A stretch of 31,237 bases of DNA. Source: CAJCIY01 sp036379355. GTDB lineage: Bacteria; Actinomycetota; Actinomycetes; Mycobacteriales; CAJCIY01. Positions 22,469 through 29,543 of the stretch are shown one piece after another (positions within the stretch are counted from its first letter, which is position 1; every line of letters starts with the position of its first letter). The position numbers and the translations under genes were made by a program. Under the pieces are notes generated by a model that ran no database searches, was not told the origin of the DNA, and worked only from the letters and a program-made list of their open reading frames with translations. Location: assembly GCA_036379355.1 (NCBI GenBank), contig DASVGV010000088.1:1-31237 (forward strand). Direction: 5' to 3'.

Positions 22469-22918
22469 TCAGTTCCGCCTGGTCGCAAGTCTCTGCGCCG
22501 GCGAGCCGTCCCGCGTGTGCAGCCGCCTGGTCATGCGCACGATCGATCCGGTCTCGGCGGCCCGCTCGAAGCGCAGCTCGTCCACCAGGGCCTGCATGAG
22601 CAGCAGGCCCCGGCCGGTCTCCGCGTCGCCGGCGACGGACCCGTCGATGCCGGGCAGCAGATGCTCCGGGAGCCCCGGCCCCTTGTCCTCCACGTCGATC
22701 GACACCACGTCACCACGGACGGTCAGGTGCACCTCGTACTCGTCGCCGGCGCCGCTGTGGCGAATGACGTTCCCGCAGGCCTCGGAGAGCGCCAGCTCCA
22801 CGTCACCCACCTCGCCGCGGTCGAAGCCGATGGCCCCGAGGACGTCGGACGCGACCGTGCGCGCCAAGGGGACGCTGGCCGCGTCGCGCGGCAGGCACAG
22901 CGTCAGCGTCAGCTCCAT
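22469..22918 (-). CDS. HATPase-domain protein (anti-sigma-factor/serine kinase-like)
   Basis: A 149-residue single-domain GHKL ATPase of the RsbW/SpoIIAB-like class. The N-box is ELALSEACGNVIRH (41-54, with Glu46 and Asn50), G1 is DVEDKGPGL (75-83) and G2 is GRGLLLMQALVDEL (102-114). Such proteins bind ATP and act as anti-sigma factors or serine kinases of anti-sigma antagonists. There is no sensor or membrane segment, so it is cytoplasmic. The ATG at 22918 puts the family's usual N terminus at the start; a GTG at 22942 with a weak AGGTG upstream would add eight residues. It sits inside the purine operon, 50 bp after purS and 25 bp before purQ, and no sigma factor or antagonist gene is nearby. 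Its target is unknown. Confidence 0.85.
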   Translation of the reverse strand: MELTLTLCLPRDAASVPLARTVASDVLGAIGFDRGEVGDVELALSEACGNVIRHSGAGDEYEVHLTVRGDVVSIDVEDKGPGLPEHLLPGIDGSVAGDAETGRGLLLMQALVDELRFERAAETGSIVRMTRRLHTRDGSPAQRLATRRN

Positions 22919-22968
22919 GATCGGACCGTGCCCATCAGGCACGCCACTGACACCTGCGGTCGCGCCGG

Positions 22969-23214
22969 TCAGCTCTCGACGCGGACCGCGAAGTCCTCGA
23001 TGACGGGGTTGGACAGCAGCCGCTCCGCCAGCTCGCGGACCCGGGCAAGCGCCGCCTCGTCGACCTCTCCGTCCACGTCGACCTCGAAGTGCTTGCCCTG
23101 CCGGATGCCGGCGATGCCCGTCACCCCGAGCGTCGGCAGCGCGCCCAGGATGGCCTGCCCTTGCGGGTCCAGGATCTCCGGCTTCAGCATGACGTCGACG
23201 ACGACGCGAGGCAT
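22969..23214 (-). CDS. purS: Phosphoribosylformylglycinamidine synthase subunit PurS
   Basis: An 81-residue small subunit that bridges PurQ and PurL in the three-part FGAM synthase. It has the family pattern VVVDVMLKPEILDPQGQAI, then GIAGIRQGKHFEVDVDG and LAERLLSNPVIEDFAVRV. The ATG at 23214 begins 1 bp after the purC stop and gives the usual family N terminus; a GTG at 23223, which would overlap purC by 8 bp, is possible. purS, purQ and purL are close together but separated here by the HATPase gene. Confidence 0.96.
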   Translation of the reverse strand: MPRVVVDVMLKPEILDPQGQAILGALPTLGVTGIAGIRQGKHFEVDVDGEVDEAALARVRELAERLLSNPVIEDFAVRVES

Positions 23215-23215
23215 C

Positions 23216-24133
23216 TCAGGCACCCAGCAGGTAGTCGCCGAACGACAGCCCGGTCAGTCGCTCGTACGCCTCGACGTACCGCGACCGTGTGGCCTCCACC
23301 ACCTCGTCCGGCAGCTCGGCGGCCTGCCCACGCTTCCCGCTGTCGATGAGCCAGTCGCGCACGTACTGCTTGTCGTACGACGGCTGCGCCTGGCCGGGCG
23401 ACCACTGGTCGGCGGGCCAGAACCGCGACGAGTCCGGGGTGAGGACCTCGTCGGCCAACCGGAGCCCCCCGTCGTGGTCGCGGCCGAACTCGAGCTTGGT
23501 GTCCGCCAGCAGGATGCCGTTGGCCGCCGCCAGCTCGGACGCCCGGGTGAACACGGCGAGGGTGAGCCGCTCGATCTCCGTGGCGAGATCGGCCCCCAGC
23601 AGGTCGGCGGCCTGCTCGCGGGTGATGTTCTCGTCGTGCACGCCGATCTGTGCCTTGGTGCTGGGTGTGTAGATCGGCTGCGGCAGCCGGTCACCGTCCT
23701 TCAGGCCGGCCGGCAGGGAGTGCCCGGAGATCGCCCCGGTGGCTTGGTAGTCCCGGAAGCCGGAGCCGGTGAGATAACCGCGGGCCACGCACTCGACCGG
23801 GGCCATCTCCAAGCGGCGGCACAGCATCGAGCGGCCCGCGAGCTGATCGGCGTACGGCTGGAGCTCTTCGGGGTACTCGGCGACCTTGGCGGTGATGACA
23901 TGGCTCGGCACCAGGTCGGCCAGCTGCTCGAACCACCACAGGGACAAGCCGGTCAGCACGGCGCCCTTGTCAGGGATGGTGGTCGGCAGGATCACGTCGA
24001 AGGCGGAGATGCGATCGCTGGCGACCAGGAGGATGGCCTCGACGCCGTCCTTGGCCTGCACCGAGAACAGCTCGCGGACCTTGCCGGAGCCGAGATGGGT
24101 GAGGCCGGAGAACTGCTCGTCGGCGAGTGGCAC
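23216..24133 (-). CDS. purC: Phosphoribosylaminoimidazole-succinocarboxamide synthase (SAICAR synthetase)
   Basis: Joins aspartate to CAIR with ATP. The 305-residue protein shows the nucleotide-binding GSGKVRELFSV near residue 16, then ASDRISAFDVILPTTIPDKGAVLT, the substrate-binding ECVARGYLTGSG, ADTKLEFG and LADEVLTPDSSRFWP. The GTG start lacks a clear ribosome-binding site but is preceded by TAGGCT and exactly 6 nt, suggesting a leaderless internal promoter. It lies 24 bp after purB and directly before purS. Confidence 0.97.
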   Translation of the reverse strand: MPLADEQFSGLTHLGSGKVRELFSVQAKDGVEAILLVASDRISAFDVILPTTIPDKGAVLTGLSLWWFEQLADLVPSHVITAKVAEYPEELQPYADQLAGRSMLCRRLEMAPVECVARGYLTGSGFRDYQATGAISGHSLPAGLKDGDRLPQPIYTPSTKAQIGVHDENITREQAADLLGADLATEIERLTLAVFTRASELAAANGILLADTKLEFGRDHDGGLRLADEVLTPDSSRFWPADQWSPGQAQPSYDKQYVRDWLIDSGKRGQAAELPDEVVEATRSRYVEAYERLTGLSFGDYLLGA

Positions 24134-24139
24134 GCCGCG

Positions 24140-24145
24140 AGCCTA
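24140..24145 (-). promoter_or_regulatory. Putative leaderless -10 element for purC
   Basis: Minus-strand TAGGCT, then CGCGGC, then the purC GTG. A weak -35-like CTGACC lies about 15 bp upstream, at the end of purB. The arrangement matches the boxes before purQ, the TetR-type gene and the gene at 28687. Confidence 0.45.
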
Positions 24146-24157
24146 TCGAGCCGGCCG

Positions 24158-25465
24158 CTAGGTCAGGGCCGCCAGCCGGTCGAACACGGGACCGAGTCGC
24201 TCGAGGTACCGCTCCGGGCGGCACACCTCGTCGAGCCGCCGCTCGTCGAGCGTCTGGCCGGCGTCTGCGGCGGCCTTCCGCAACGTCTCGCGGAACGGCA
24301 CCCCGGTCTCCCAGGTCTGCATGGCCGCCCGCTGGGTGAGGGCGTAGGCGTCCTCCCGCGACAGGCCGGACTCCACGAGCTCCAGGAGCACCGCACTGGT
24401 GTAGATCAAGCCGCCGCTCGCATCGAGGTTCGCGCGCATCCTCGCCGTGTCGACGACGAGCCCGGTGACCAGCCGGGTGGTCAGGTGCAGCAGGTAGTCG
24501 GTAGCGATCGACGCGTCCGGCAGGGCGATCCGCTCGGTCGAGGAGTGGCTGATGTCGCGCTCGTGCCAGAGCGGTACGCCCTCGAGCACGGGGACGTACT
24601 GAGCGCGGACGATGCGGGCCAGGCCCGCAATGCGCTCGCTCATGATCGGGTTCTTCTTGTGCGGCATCGCACTCGAGCCCTTCTGGCCCGCGCCGAACGG
24701 CTCGGACAGCTCGCGCACCTCCGTGCGCTGCCCGTGGCGTACCTCGAGCGCGACCGCCTCGCACACCGTGGCCAGGCCGGCGAGGGCCGCGACCCAGGAG
24801 GCGATGCCGTCGCGCAGGACGACCTGCGTCGCCACCGGCGCGGACGTCAGGCCGAGCGCTGCCGCGACGTGCCGCTCCACGTCGGGTTCGATGTTCGAGT
24901 ACGTGCCGACGGCTCCGCTGATCTTGGCGATCGCGACGTCGGACCGCGCGGCGCGCAGGCGGTCGCGGCAGCGGGCCAGGCCGAAGGCGAAGTCGGCCAC
25001 GCGGTGACCGAACACGTCGGGCTCGCCGTGGATGCCGTGCGTGCGGCCGACCCGTACCGAGTCCCGGTGGGCGAGCCCCAGGTCGCGCAGCGCGACCACC
25101 AGCGCATCGGCCTTGGCCAGCAGCAGGTCGGTGGCGTCGACGAGCTGGAGGGCCAGCGCCGTGTCGAGCAGATCCGACGACGTCATGCCGAAGTGCACGT
25201 AGGCGGCCGCCTCGCGCGGGGTGGTGTTGTCGGCCCAGGCCGACAGGAAGGCGATCACGTCGTGCTGGGTCACCGCCTCGATCGCCGCGACCGCCTCGGG
25301 GGTCGGGGGCGGGGCGTCGCGGACCGGCTGCACGCAGTCGGCCGGCACCCGTCCCGCGGCGGCGTGCGCCTCCAGCGCCAGGACCTCGACCCGGCACCAC
25401 AGGGCGTACTTGTGCGCCTCCGACCAGACCTCGCCCATCTCGGGCAGGGTGTAGCGCCCGATCAC
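24158..25465 (-). CDS. purB: Adenylosuccinate lyase
   Basis: Releases fumarate from SAICAR and from adenylosuccinate, so it acts twice in purine synthesis. The 435-residue protein of the fumarase/aspartase superfamily has RYTLPEMGEVWSE at its N terminus, HFGMTSSDLLDTA, RTHGIHGEPDVFG, and the flexible-loop signature GSSAMPHKKNP containing the catalytic serine. The GTG at 25465 is the natural start because homology begins at once. Its GTGA overlaps the TGA of a seven-codon open frame that belongs to the upstream repeat. AGAAGGG 10 nt upstream may be its ribosome-binding site. Confidence 0.96.
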   Translation of the reverse strand: MIGRYTLPEMGEVWSEAHKYALWCRVEVLALEAHAAAGRVPADCVQPVRDAPPPTPEAVAAIEAVTQHDVIAFLSAWADNTTPREAAAYVHFGMTSSDLLDTALALQLVDATDLLLAKADALVVALRDLGLAHRDSVRVGRTHGIHGEPDVFGHRVADFAFGLARCRDRLRAARSDVAIAKISGAVGTYSNIEPDVERHVAAALGLTSAPVATQVVLRDGIASWVAALAGLATVCEAVALEVRHGQRTEVRELSEPFGAGQKGSSAMPHKKNPIMSERIAGLARIVRAQYVPVLEGVPLWHERDISHSSTERIALPDASIATDYLLHLTTRLVTGLVVDTARMRANLDASGGLIYTSAVLLELVESGLSREDAYALTQRAAMQTWETGVPFRETLRKAAADAGQTLDERRLDEVCRPERYLERLGPVFDRLAALT

Positions 25466-25593
25466 CGGCTCCGCGCCCTTCTCATGGGCGCTCCGCCCGT
25501 TCGCACCGCACCCCGGCGCTCACTGGCTGCGCGCCGTACCCATGGGCGCTCGCCGGTTCGCGCCACACCCCGGCGCTCACTGGCTGCGCGCCG
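25462..25593. repeat. 57/58-bp tandem repeat at the purE-purB junction (2.3 copies)
   Basis: Two near-identical units, 25483-25536 and 25541-25593, differ by one indel and three substitutions and share an identical 28-nt stretch at one end. A third partial copy at 25462-25477 matches 14 of 16 bases of the segments at 25520 and 25577, so the three lie 58 and 57 bp apart. The rightmost unit contains the last codons and stop of purE; the leftmost fragment contains the purB start. It looks like a tandem duplication of the purE 3' end, or a dispersed repeat family inserted at this junction. Confidence 0.85.
25520..25543 (-). other. Seven-codon open frame inside the repeat (MGTARSQ)
   Basis: An ATG followed by six codons and TGA, ending ARSQ exactly as PurE does, because this is a copy of the purE tail. 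It begins 33 nt after the purE stop. A similar seven-codon frame (MRRARSR) occupies 25462-25485, and its TGA overlaps the purB GTG. They may simply be repeat by-products, or they may keep ribosomes engaged between purE and purB. Confidence 0.25.
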
Positions 25594-26050
25594 CCTTCTC
25601 GAAGTCGTCCTTGAAGGTCACCAGCTTCGCCCGCAGGTCCGGGTCGCCGATCGCGAGGATCTGGACCGCGAGCACCGCGGCGTTCTTGGCCGCGTTGACG
25701 CCGACCGTGGCCACCGGCACACCCGGCGGCATCTGCGCGATCGCCAGCAGCGCGTCGAGCCCGTCCAGCGCACCGCCCTTGATCGGGATACCGATGACCG
25801 GAAGCGTCGTGTGCGCAGCGACCGTGCCGGGCAGCGCGGCCGCCATGTTGGCGCCGGCGATGACGACCTCGATGCCCCGGTCCTCGAGCCGCTCGATCCA
25901 CTCGACCAGCGCCTTGGGCGCACGGTGCGCGGACAACACGGTCTCGTCCCACGGGACCTCGAACGTGTCGAGCATCGCGCCCGCCTGGCTCATGATGTTG
26001 CCGTCGCTGGGCGCGCCGGAGACGATCGCGACGCGGGGACGGTTGCTCAT
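25577..26050 (-). CDS. purE: PurE-type carboxyaminoimidazole ribonucleotide mutase/carboxylase (variant active-site loop)
   Basis: A 157-residue PurE that forms CAIR. SAHRAP (40-45) with His42 and Arg43 is intact, as are GIPIKGGALDGLDALLAIAQMPPGVPVATV and NAAVLAVQILA. Two loops differ from the standard bacterial class I enzyme. GSxSDW is GAPSDG (Ser to Ala13, Trp to Gly17), and GAGGAAHLPGM is GANMAAALPGT, so the usual His is Ala72. As I recall, some PurE clades, including archaeal ones, also lack that His, so loss of activity should not be assumed. purK is not in the window. The ATG overlaps the purD stop by 4 bp. The 3' end lies in a tandem repeat. Confidence 0.92.
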   Translation of the reverse strand: MSNRPRVAIVSGAPSDGNIMSQAGAMLDTFEVPWDETVLSAHRAPKALVEWIERLEDRGIEVVIAGANMAAALPGTVAAHTTLPVIGIPIKGGALDGLDALLAIAQMPPGVPVATVGVNAAKNAAVLAVQILAIGDPDLRAKLVTFKDDFEKAARSQ

Positions 26051-27267
26051 GCGGTGGCTCCCTGGTCCAGAGCGTAGTGACCGATGTCGGTGCGGTGGTG
26101 GCCGCCGGGCAGGTCGATGCGAGCCAGCAGCGCGTACGCCGAGTCTCTCGCATCCGCGAGATCCGCGCCGACAGCGGTCACCGAGAGAACCCGGCCGCCA
26201 CTGCTGACCACCCGGCCGTCGGGCTCCCGGCGGGTCCCGGCGTGCAGGACGCCGGGCGCGGTCAGCGGCCCGCGCAGCACGCCGCCCAGCTGCGGGCGGA
26301 GCGGATAGCCCGGCGCGGCGAGGACGACCGTGACGGCGCTTCCCGTCTTCCATGCGGGGCGTTCGCCGCGCAGCAGGCGCGTGATCGGCGTGTCCAGCAG
26401 CGCCAGCACGGCTTGCGTCTCCGGGTCGCCGAACCGGGCGTTGAACTCCACCACCTGCGGCCCCGACGCCGTCAGTGCGAGCCCCACGTAGAGCAGCCCG
26501 CGGAACGGCGCCCCGCGCCGGTCCATCTCCGCGACCGTGGGCCGGACGATGCGGCCGAGCGCGTCGTCGACCAGGCCCTCCGGCGCCCACGGCAGCGGTG
26601 CGTACGCGCCCATCCCCCCGGTGTTGGGGCCGGTGTCACCGTCACCGACGCGCTTGTGGTCCTGCGCGGGGATCAGGGGCACGACGCCACCATCGGTGAC
26701 GACGCAGAACAGCGACACCTCCGGACCGTCGAGGTAGGTCTCGACGACCACGTCGTGACCACGGCCGTGCGCGATTGCCTCGGCGCGGTCGTCGGTGACG
26801 ACCACGCCCTTGCCGCCCTCGAGGCCGTCGTGCTTGACGACGTACGGAGCATCCAGGTCGCCCAGCACCTGACGAAGTCGGGACTCGTCACCGGCGGCGA
26901 CGTGCCACGAGTGCGCCGTCGGCACGCCGGCCGCTGCCATGACGGACTTCGCAAAGGCCTTCGAGCCCTCCAGGCGCGCCGCCGCGGCGGTCGGACCGAA
27001 GACGTCGAATCCGTTGTCGCGCAACGCATCTGCGGCGCCCGCAACGAGCGGCCCCTCGGGTCCGATGACGACGTAGTCGGCGCGGACGTCCTCGGCGACG
27101 CCCACGACGGCAGCGCGGTCGGAGACGTCCAGCGCGCGGGGTTCGGCGAGCGCCGCCGTCCCCGCGTTGCCGGGCGCGCAGACGATCGACGAGACCGCGG
27201 GGTCCGCGGCCAGCGCCGCGACCAGCGCGTGCTCGCGGGCACCCGCCCCGACGACCAGGACCCTCAC
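26047..27267 (-). CDS. purD: Phosphoribosylamine-glycine ligase (GAR synthetase)
   Basis: An ATP-grasp ligase that couples glycine to phosphoribosylamine, the second step of the pathway. The 406-residue protein starts VRVLVVGAGAREHAL (GTG 27267), the typical N terminus; the frame upstream is a shadow of purA. Landmarks are VIGPEGPLVAG, FGPTAAAARLEGSKAFAKSVM, YVVKHDGLEGGKGVVV, DHKRVGDGDTGPNTGGMGAYAP, and VEFNARFGDPETQAVLALL with the metal-binding Glu and Asn. It begins 7 bp after the purA stop and overlaps purE by 4 bp. Confidence 0.97.
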   Translation of the reverse strand: MRVLVVGAGAREHALVAALAADPAVSSIVCAPGNAGTAALAEPRALDVSDRAAVVGVAEDVRADYVVIGPEGPLVAGAADALRDNGFDVFGPTAAAARLEGSKAFAKSVMAAAGVPTAHSWHVAAGDESRLRQVLGDLDAPYVVKHDGLEGGKGVVVTDDRAEAIAHGRGHDVVVETYLDGPEVSLFCVVTDGGVVPLIPAQDHKRVGDGDTGPNTGGMGAYAPLPWAPEGLVDDALGRIVRPTVAEMDRRGAPFRGLLYVGLALTASGPQVVEFNARFGDPETQAVLALLDTPITRLLRGERPAWKTGSAVTVVLAAPGYPLRPQLGGVLRGPLTAPGVLHAGTRREPDGRVVSSGGRVLSVTAVGADLADARDSAYALLARIDLPGGHHRTDIGHYALDQGATA

Positions 27268-27274
27268 GCGCCGC

Positions 27275-28564
27275 TCACAGCAGGTCGCGGGTGACGATGG
27301 TCTGGTCGCGCCCCGGACCCACACCGATCGCCGAAATGGGCGCACGGACCAGGTCCTCCAGCGCGCGGACGTACGCCTGCGCGTTCGCCGGCAGGTCACC
27401 GAACGCGCGGCAGCCGCTGAGGTCGTCGTTCCATCCGGCGAAGTCCTCGTAGACCGGTCGCGCATGGTGGAAGTCGGTCTGTGTCATGGGCATCTCGTCC
27501 ACGACCGTCCCGTCCGGAAGCTCGTACGCCACGCACACCGGCACCGTGTCGAAGCCCGACAGCACGTCGAGCTTGGTGAGGAAGTAGTCGGTGATGCCGT
27601 TGACGCGGGTCGCGTACCGGCCGACGACCGCGTCGAACCAGCCGGTACGCCGGGGGCGGCCGGTGTTCACGCCGAACTCGCCGCCGATGCGCCGCAGCTC
27701 CTCGCCGACCTTGTCGTCCAGCTCGGTGACGAACGGCCCCGAGCCGACCCGGGTCGTGTACGCCTTGAGGATCCCGACGACGGAGGTGATCCGCGTCGGT
27801 CCGATCCCGGACCCCGCGCACGCGCCGCCCGCCGTCGGGTTGGAGGACGTGACGAACGGATAGGTGCCGTGGTCGACGTCGAGCAGGGTTCCCTGCGACC
27901 CCTCCAGCAGCACGACCTTGTCCGCCCGGAGCGCCTCGTCGAGGACGCGTCCGGTGTCGGCGATGTGCGGCCGCAGCCGCTCGGCGTAGCCGGCGTACTC
28001 GGCGCAGACCGCGTCGACCGCGATGCCGGTGCGGTTGTAGACCTTGGTCAGGACCTGGTTCTTCTCCCGCAGGGCCAGCTCCAGCTTGGCGCGGAAGATG
28101 CCGGGGTCCAGCAGGTCCTGCACCCGGATGCCCATGCGGGCGACCTTGTCGCCGTACGTCGGTCCGATGCCGCGGCCGGTCGTGCCGATCTTCGCGGCGC
28201 CGAGGTAGCGCTCGGTCACCCGGTCGAGCGCCCGGTGGTGCGGCATCACCAGGTGGGCGTTGGCCGACAGGAGCAGGCGGTCGACCGAGACGCCGCGCTC
28301 GGCGAGGCCGTCCATCTCCTCGACGAGCGCACCGGGGTCGACCACGACGCCGTTGCCGATCACCGGGATGCAGCCCGGCGTGATCACCCCTGACGGCAGC
28401 AGCTTGAGCGCGTACGACTCCCCGTCCGGCGTGACCACGGTGTGGCCGGCGTTGTTGCCGCCCTGGTAGCGGACGACGTAGTCGACGCGGGTGCCGAGCA
28501 GGTCGGTCGCCTTGCCCTTGCCCTCGTCGCCCCATTGCGCGCCGATCAGCACGACGGCCGGCAT
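27275..28564 (-). CDS. purA: Adenylosuccinate synthetase
   Basis: Converts IMP and aspartate to adenylosuccinate using GTP, the first step of the AMP branch. The 429-residue enzyme begins MPAVVLIGAQWGDEGKGK, with the phosphate loop at residues 12-18, followed by GGNNAGHTVV, GTTGRGIGPTYGDKVAR, EGSQGTLLDVDHGTYPFVTSSNPT and GVGPGRDQTI. The ATG at 28564 has GGAAGGA at a 6-nt spacing. It is the first gene of the leftward purine series and is divergent from the gene at 28687, so its promoter must lie in or near the 28565-28686 gap; no purine riboswitch was seen there. Confidence 0.97.
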   Translation of the reverse strand: MPAVVLIGAQWGDEGKGKATDLLGTRVDYVVRYQGGNNAGHTVVTPDGESYALKLLPSGVITPGCIPVIGNGVVVDPGALVEEMDGLAERGVSVDRLLLSANAHLVMPHHRALDRVTERYLGAAKIGTTGRGIGPTYGDKVARMGIRVQDLLDPGIFRAKLELALREKNQVLTKVYNRTGIAVDAVCAEYAGYAERLRPHIADTGRVLDEALRADKVVLLEGSQGTLLDVDHGTYPFVTSSNPTAGGACAGSGIGPTRITSVVGILKAYTTRVGSGPFVTELDDKVGEELRRIGGEFGVNTGRPRRTGWFDAVVGRYATRVNGITDYFLTKLDVLSGFDTVPVCVAYELPDGTVVDEMPMTQTDFHHARPVYEDFAGWNDDLSGCRAFGDLPANAQAYVRALEDLVRAPISAIGVGPGRDQTIVTRDLL

Positions 28565-28674
28565 GGACGATCCTTCCCAGCAGCAGGCGAGCCCGCTGCC
28601 GCCGACCGTTCCGGCGTTGCAACGGGCTCCGTGACGGACCGATCGTAGCGACCCCGATGGCCTCCAGCGGCCGT

Positions 28675-28680
28675 TACGCT
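28675..28680 (+). promoter_or_regulatory. Putative leaderless -10 element for the gene at 28687
   Basis: TACGCT, then CGCGAG, then GTG. The 6-nt spacing puts transcription start on the start codon. The absence of a ribosome-binding site before this GTG supports a leaderless message. No clear -35 hexamer. Confidence 0.45.
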
Positions 28681-28686
28681 CGCGAG

Positions 28687-29121
28687 GTGCCCCGTCTTCC
28701 CGGCGTCCCCGACCTCGTCGCCCTGCTGCGGGCGCAGACCGAGGCGCTCGTCGCACTCCCGGCCACGGTGGCGGCACTCCAGCGGAGCGTCATCGCACTG
28801 GGCGACACCCTGACCGCCGGCCGCGACACCGTGCTGGTCGTCCAGCGACTCGCACTGCGGCTCGAGGCGCTGCTCGACGAGCTCGAGCCCTCGCTGCGCA
28901 CGCTGGCGCCGGGCCTCTCGCGCGCGGCCACTCTGCTGGAGGACCCCGTGGTGGAGACGATCCCCGACCTGATCCGGCGGCTGCAGACCGAGGCACTTCC
29001 GCTGCTGCGGGCGGTCAGCGAGACGCAGGCGCGCCTGATGCAGCTGCCCGGCGCCGCCTTGATCGGTGCGATGGCCGGGCGCCGGCCGGACCCGGTGCGC
29101 ACGCCCCACCCGGAGGCGTAG
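28687..29121 (+). CDS. Helical protein of unknown function, divergent from purA
   Basis: A 144-residue protein beginning PRLPGVPDLVALLRAQTEAL. It is nearly all amphipathic helix with heptad-like Leu/Val spacing (DTVLVVQRLALRLEALLDELEPSLRTLAPGLSRAATLLEDPVVETIPDLIRRL), reminiscent of phasin-like or coiled-coil proteins. No signal peptide or catalytic motif is visible. The GTG at 28687 is preferred over the ATG at 28657: the -10-like TACGCT ends 6 nt before it, and the extra ten residues of the longer form look unrelated to the helical core. I recall similar actinobacterial proteins carrying a doubtful Rubisco large-subunit label; nothing here supports that activity. It converges on the DUF3151 gene with 4 bp between. 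Confidence 0.7.
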   Translation: MPRLPGVPDLVALLRAQTEALVALPATVAALQRSVIALGDTLTAGRDTVLVVQRLALRLEALLDELEPSLRTLAPGLSRAATLLEDPVVETIPDLIRRLQTEALPLLRAVSETQARLMQLPGAALIGAMAGRRPDPVRTPHPEA

Positions 29122-29125
29122 CGCG

Positions 29126-29527
29126 CTAGCGCGGCGCCGACGGGTCGCAGTCGGCGAGGAACCCGGTGATGCGGTCCGCCTCGTCGGTCTCGCCGATGGC
29201 GGTCGCCGCCCGGCCGAGTGCGGCCAGCGCGCGGAGGAAGCCCCGGTTCGGCCGGTGCGACCACGGCACCGGACCGTGCCCCTTCCACCCGCTGCGGCGC
29301 AGCGCATCGAGCCCGCGGTGGTAGCCGGTACGGGCGAACGCGTACCCGCTGACGACCTCGCCGCGCGACAGCGCCTCCTCGGCCAGGACGGCCCACGCCA
29401 GGCTGTCCGCCGGGTGCGCCGCCGCGACGTCCGCGGCCGCGGTGCCCGCGTCGAGGGCGGCCGCCGCGGCCGGCTCACCCGGAAGCAATGTCGGGGGCGG
29501 GTCACCCAGCAGGTTCGGGTGGCTCAC
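29126..29527 (-). CDS. DUF3151 family protein
   Basis: A 133-residue actinobacterial protein with the DUF3151 pattern: PPPTLLPGEP near the start, HPADSLAWAVLAEEAL, AFARTGYHRGLDALRRSGWKGHGPVPWSHRPNRGFLRAL and a C-terminal GETDEADRITGFL. The helical repeats of this size suggest a TPR-like arrangement, but the function is unknown. The GTG start has an excellent GGGAGGGGA ribosome-binding site, 6 nt away. It lies 16 bp after the transglycosylase gene in the same direction, downstream of fba, a neighbourhood seen in other actinobacteria. Confidence 0.9.
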   Translation of the reverse strand: MSHPNLLGDPPPTLLPGEPAAAAALDAGTAAADVAAAHPADSLAWAVLAEEALSRGEVVSGYAFARTGYHRGLDALRRSGWKGHGPVPWSHRPNRGFLRALAALGRAATAIGETDEADRITGFLADCDPSAPR

Positions 29528-29543
29528 CGCGCGTCCCCTCCCG

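Noticed and set aside
22517..26077. Very long plus-strand open frame (1186 codons) antisense to purE, purB, purC, purS and the HATPase gene
   Set aside because: It runs antisense across several well-recognised genes, its translation is Arg/Gly/Ala/His-rich low complexity, and long stop-free frames are expected in GC-rich DNA.
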